From Actinomycetota bacterium (lineage in GTDB: Bacteria; Actinomycetota; Actinomycetes; S36-B12), in NCBI GenBank assembly GCA_009726075.1, contig WLND01000077.1:1-7202 (forward strand): 7,202 nucleotides of DNA, in the 5' to 3' direction. The translations under genes were made by a program, and so were the position numbers. The notes beneath the pieces were generated by a model that was not told where the DNA came from, made no database searches, and was given only the letters and a program-made list of their open reading frames with translations. Each line of letters opens with the position of its first letter. Position 1 is the first letter of the stretch. Positions 6,071 through 7,202 of the stretch are shown here, piece by piece.

Positions 6071-7202
6071 ATGGTGCCGCTCTCCGCTGCCACCCAAGAC
6101 GAGGTACGGCGCAACAACCTGTCGCGGATTCTTCGCAGGCTGCACGTCAGGGGACCGGCGAGTCGGTCGGATCTGGTCGCGCTTACCGGCCTGAACCGGA
6201 GCACGGTCGGCATCCTGGTTGCCGAACTCGCCGAGGCGGGCCTGGTCGTCGAGCAGGCTGGCGCAACCGGCAGTGTGGGGCGTCCATCGCTGGTCGTTGC
6301 GCCAGTGCCCGACTCGGCCGTGGTCTTCGCCTTCGATTTCCGGGTTGAACGCCTCGTCGGGGCGGTTGTGGGGTTTGGCGGCACCGTTCTGGCCAGAGCC
6401 GATCAACGTCATCGAAGGTCTGCTCCCAAGCCGCAGGCCGGCATCAAGCAGATCGTCTCGATGACCCATGAGCTGCTGGCCGGTGTGCCCGAAGGCGCGA
6501 GGTGGGTCGGTACCGGCGTGGGGGTCCCGGGCATCGTCGACCTCGGCGACGGGCTGGTTCGATTGGCGCCGAACCTGAACTGGATTGAGGTGCCGCTCGG
6601 ACCACTGGTGACTGCGGCAATGAGCGAGGAGTTTGGCCATGCGCCCAGCACGGTAATCGGCAACGACGCCGATCTCGGGGCCATCGCCGAGAACGTTCGT
6701 GGGGCGGCCGGGGCGTCGCGCAACGTCATCTACCTCTCCGGCGAGGTCGGCATCGGTGGCGGCGTCGTGATCGATGGACGACTGATGTCCGGCGCAGGTG
6801 GCTACGGCGGTGAGGTCGGGCACATGGTCATCAACCCGCGGGGAGATATGTGCCGCTGCGGTTCACGTGGGTGCTGGGAAACCCTCATCGGACGCGATGC
6901 GATCGTGCATGACGCGGGTATCTCGGCCGAGTCAGGCGAGGTGGCTGACGTGGTCCGCCTCGCCGAGGAGGGTGACGAGAAGGCCAATGAGGCGCTGGGA
7001 CATGCGGGCGACTGGCTGGGCATCGGGATCGGCAACCTGGTGAATATCTTCAACCCCGAGGTGGTCGTGCTCGGCGGCCATCTCGGTGATCTGCTTCCGC
7101 ACGTGAGCGGGGTCCTCCTGGACAAGGTCGGGCACTCGATCAAGGCCTCGCGCGACCAGGTCACGGTCGTGACTCCCAAGCTCGGCCGCGACAGCACGGT
7201 TA
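6071..7202 (+). CDS. xylR: ROK-family transcriptional regulator, probable xylose repressor; 3'-truncated
   Basis: The frame stays open from ATG 6071 to the window end: 377 codons without a stop, probably lacking only a short C-terminus. Residues about 14-61 form a winged helix-turn-helix (ASRSDLVALTGLNRSTVGIL is the helical core), followed by the GRPS wing at 70-73. The rest is a ROK sugar-binding domain: GVGVPGIVD (149-157), NDAD (198-201), GEVGIGGGVVIDG (224-236) and a complete zinc motif with His251, Cys261, Cys263 and Cys268 (CRCGSRGC). The phosphate loop that sugar kinases need (DxGGT type) is degraded to FDFRVERL near residue 88, so it should bind sugar without phosphorylating it. The gene starts 11 nt after the xylH stop, with only a weak GGGG ribosome binding site, suggesting coupling to xylH. 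Its position predicts control of this locus by xylose. The gene symbol is inferred from context. Confidence 0.88.
   Translation, partial: MVPLSAATQDEVRRNNLSRILRRLHVRGPASRSDLVALTGLNRSTVGILVAELAEAGLVVEQAGATGSVGRPSLVVAPVPDSAVVFAFDFRVERLVGAVVGFGGTVLARADQRHRRSAPKPQAGIKQIVSMTHELLAGVPEGARWVGTGVGVPGIVDLGDGLVRLAPNLNWIEVPLGPLVTAAMSEEFGHAPSTVIGNDADLGAIAENVRGAAGASRNVIYLSGEVGIGGGVVIDGRLMSGAGGYGGEVGHMVINPRGDMCRCGSRGCWETLIGRDAIVHDAGISAESGEVADVVRLAEEGDEKANEALGHAGDWLGIGIGNLVNIFNPEVVVLGGHLGDLLPHVSGVLLDKVGHSIKASRDQVTVVTPKLGRDSTV

Noticed and set aside
5663..6823. A 386-codon open frame on the minus strand across the end of xylH and the ROK gene
   Set aside because: It is the complement of two clearly coding genes; long antisense frames are common in GC-rich DNA, and its translation shows no recognisable domain.

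Overview
The window is a compact xylose uptake and catabolism locus with six genes, all on the + strand. The order is xylB (5' end cut off by the window), xylA, xylF, xylG, xylH and a ROK-family regulator, probably xylR (3' end cut off). GC content is high, codons prefer G/C in the third position, and the xylose isomerase is the short class I form of about 387 residues with a GTG start. XylF carries an Ala/Ser-rich linker after its lipobox, and the transporter uses a single-domain ATPase. Together these suggest a high-GC Gram-positive bacterium (Actinomycetota). I cannot name the genus from the sequence alone.

Layout: bases 1-1224 encode most of a xylulokinase that lacks about its first 70 residues. 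A 197-bp gap (1225-1421) follows. It contains a possible weak terminator hairpin, a plausible promoter and a perfect dyad at 1376-1394 that looks like a repressor operator. Next is xylA (1422-2585), then a 116-nt spacer whose core is CA-rich and has no T, ending in a strong ribosome binding site. xylF follows (2702-3847), encoding a lipoprotein that binds sugar outside the membrane. A second 116-nt spacer contains a 15-bp stem-loop without a U-tract (3858-3890). xylG (3964-4752) overlaps xylH (4749-6059) by an ATGA junction, and the ROK gene begins 11 nt after xylH and runs off the window.

How it works together: XylF captures xylose, and XylH (membrane channel) with XylG (ATPase) imports it. 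XylA isomerises D-xylose to D-xylulose, and XylB phosphorylates this to D-xylulose 5-phosphate for the pentose phosphate pathway. The ROK protein has an N-terminal winged helix and an intact zinc motif but a degenerate kinase phosphate loop. It is the obvious candidate to bind the dyad upstream of xylA and release it when xylose is present. The stem-loop after xylF probably sets the binding protein well above the membrane components.

No mobile element, RNA gene, CRISPR array or previously undescribed system was found. The most interesting points are regulatory: the operator candidate, a second palindrome with identical half-sites inside xylG, the intercistronic stem-loop and the T-free leader.
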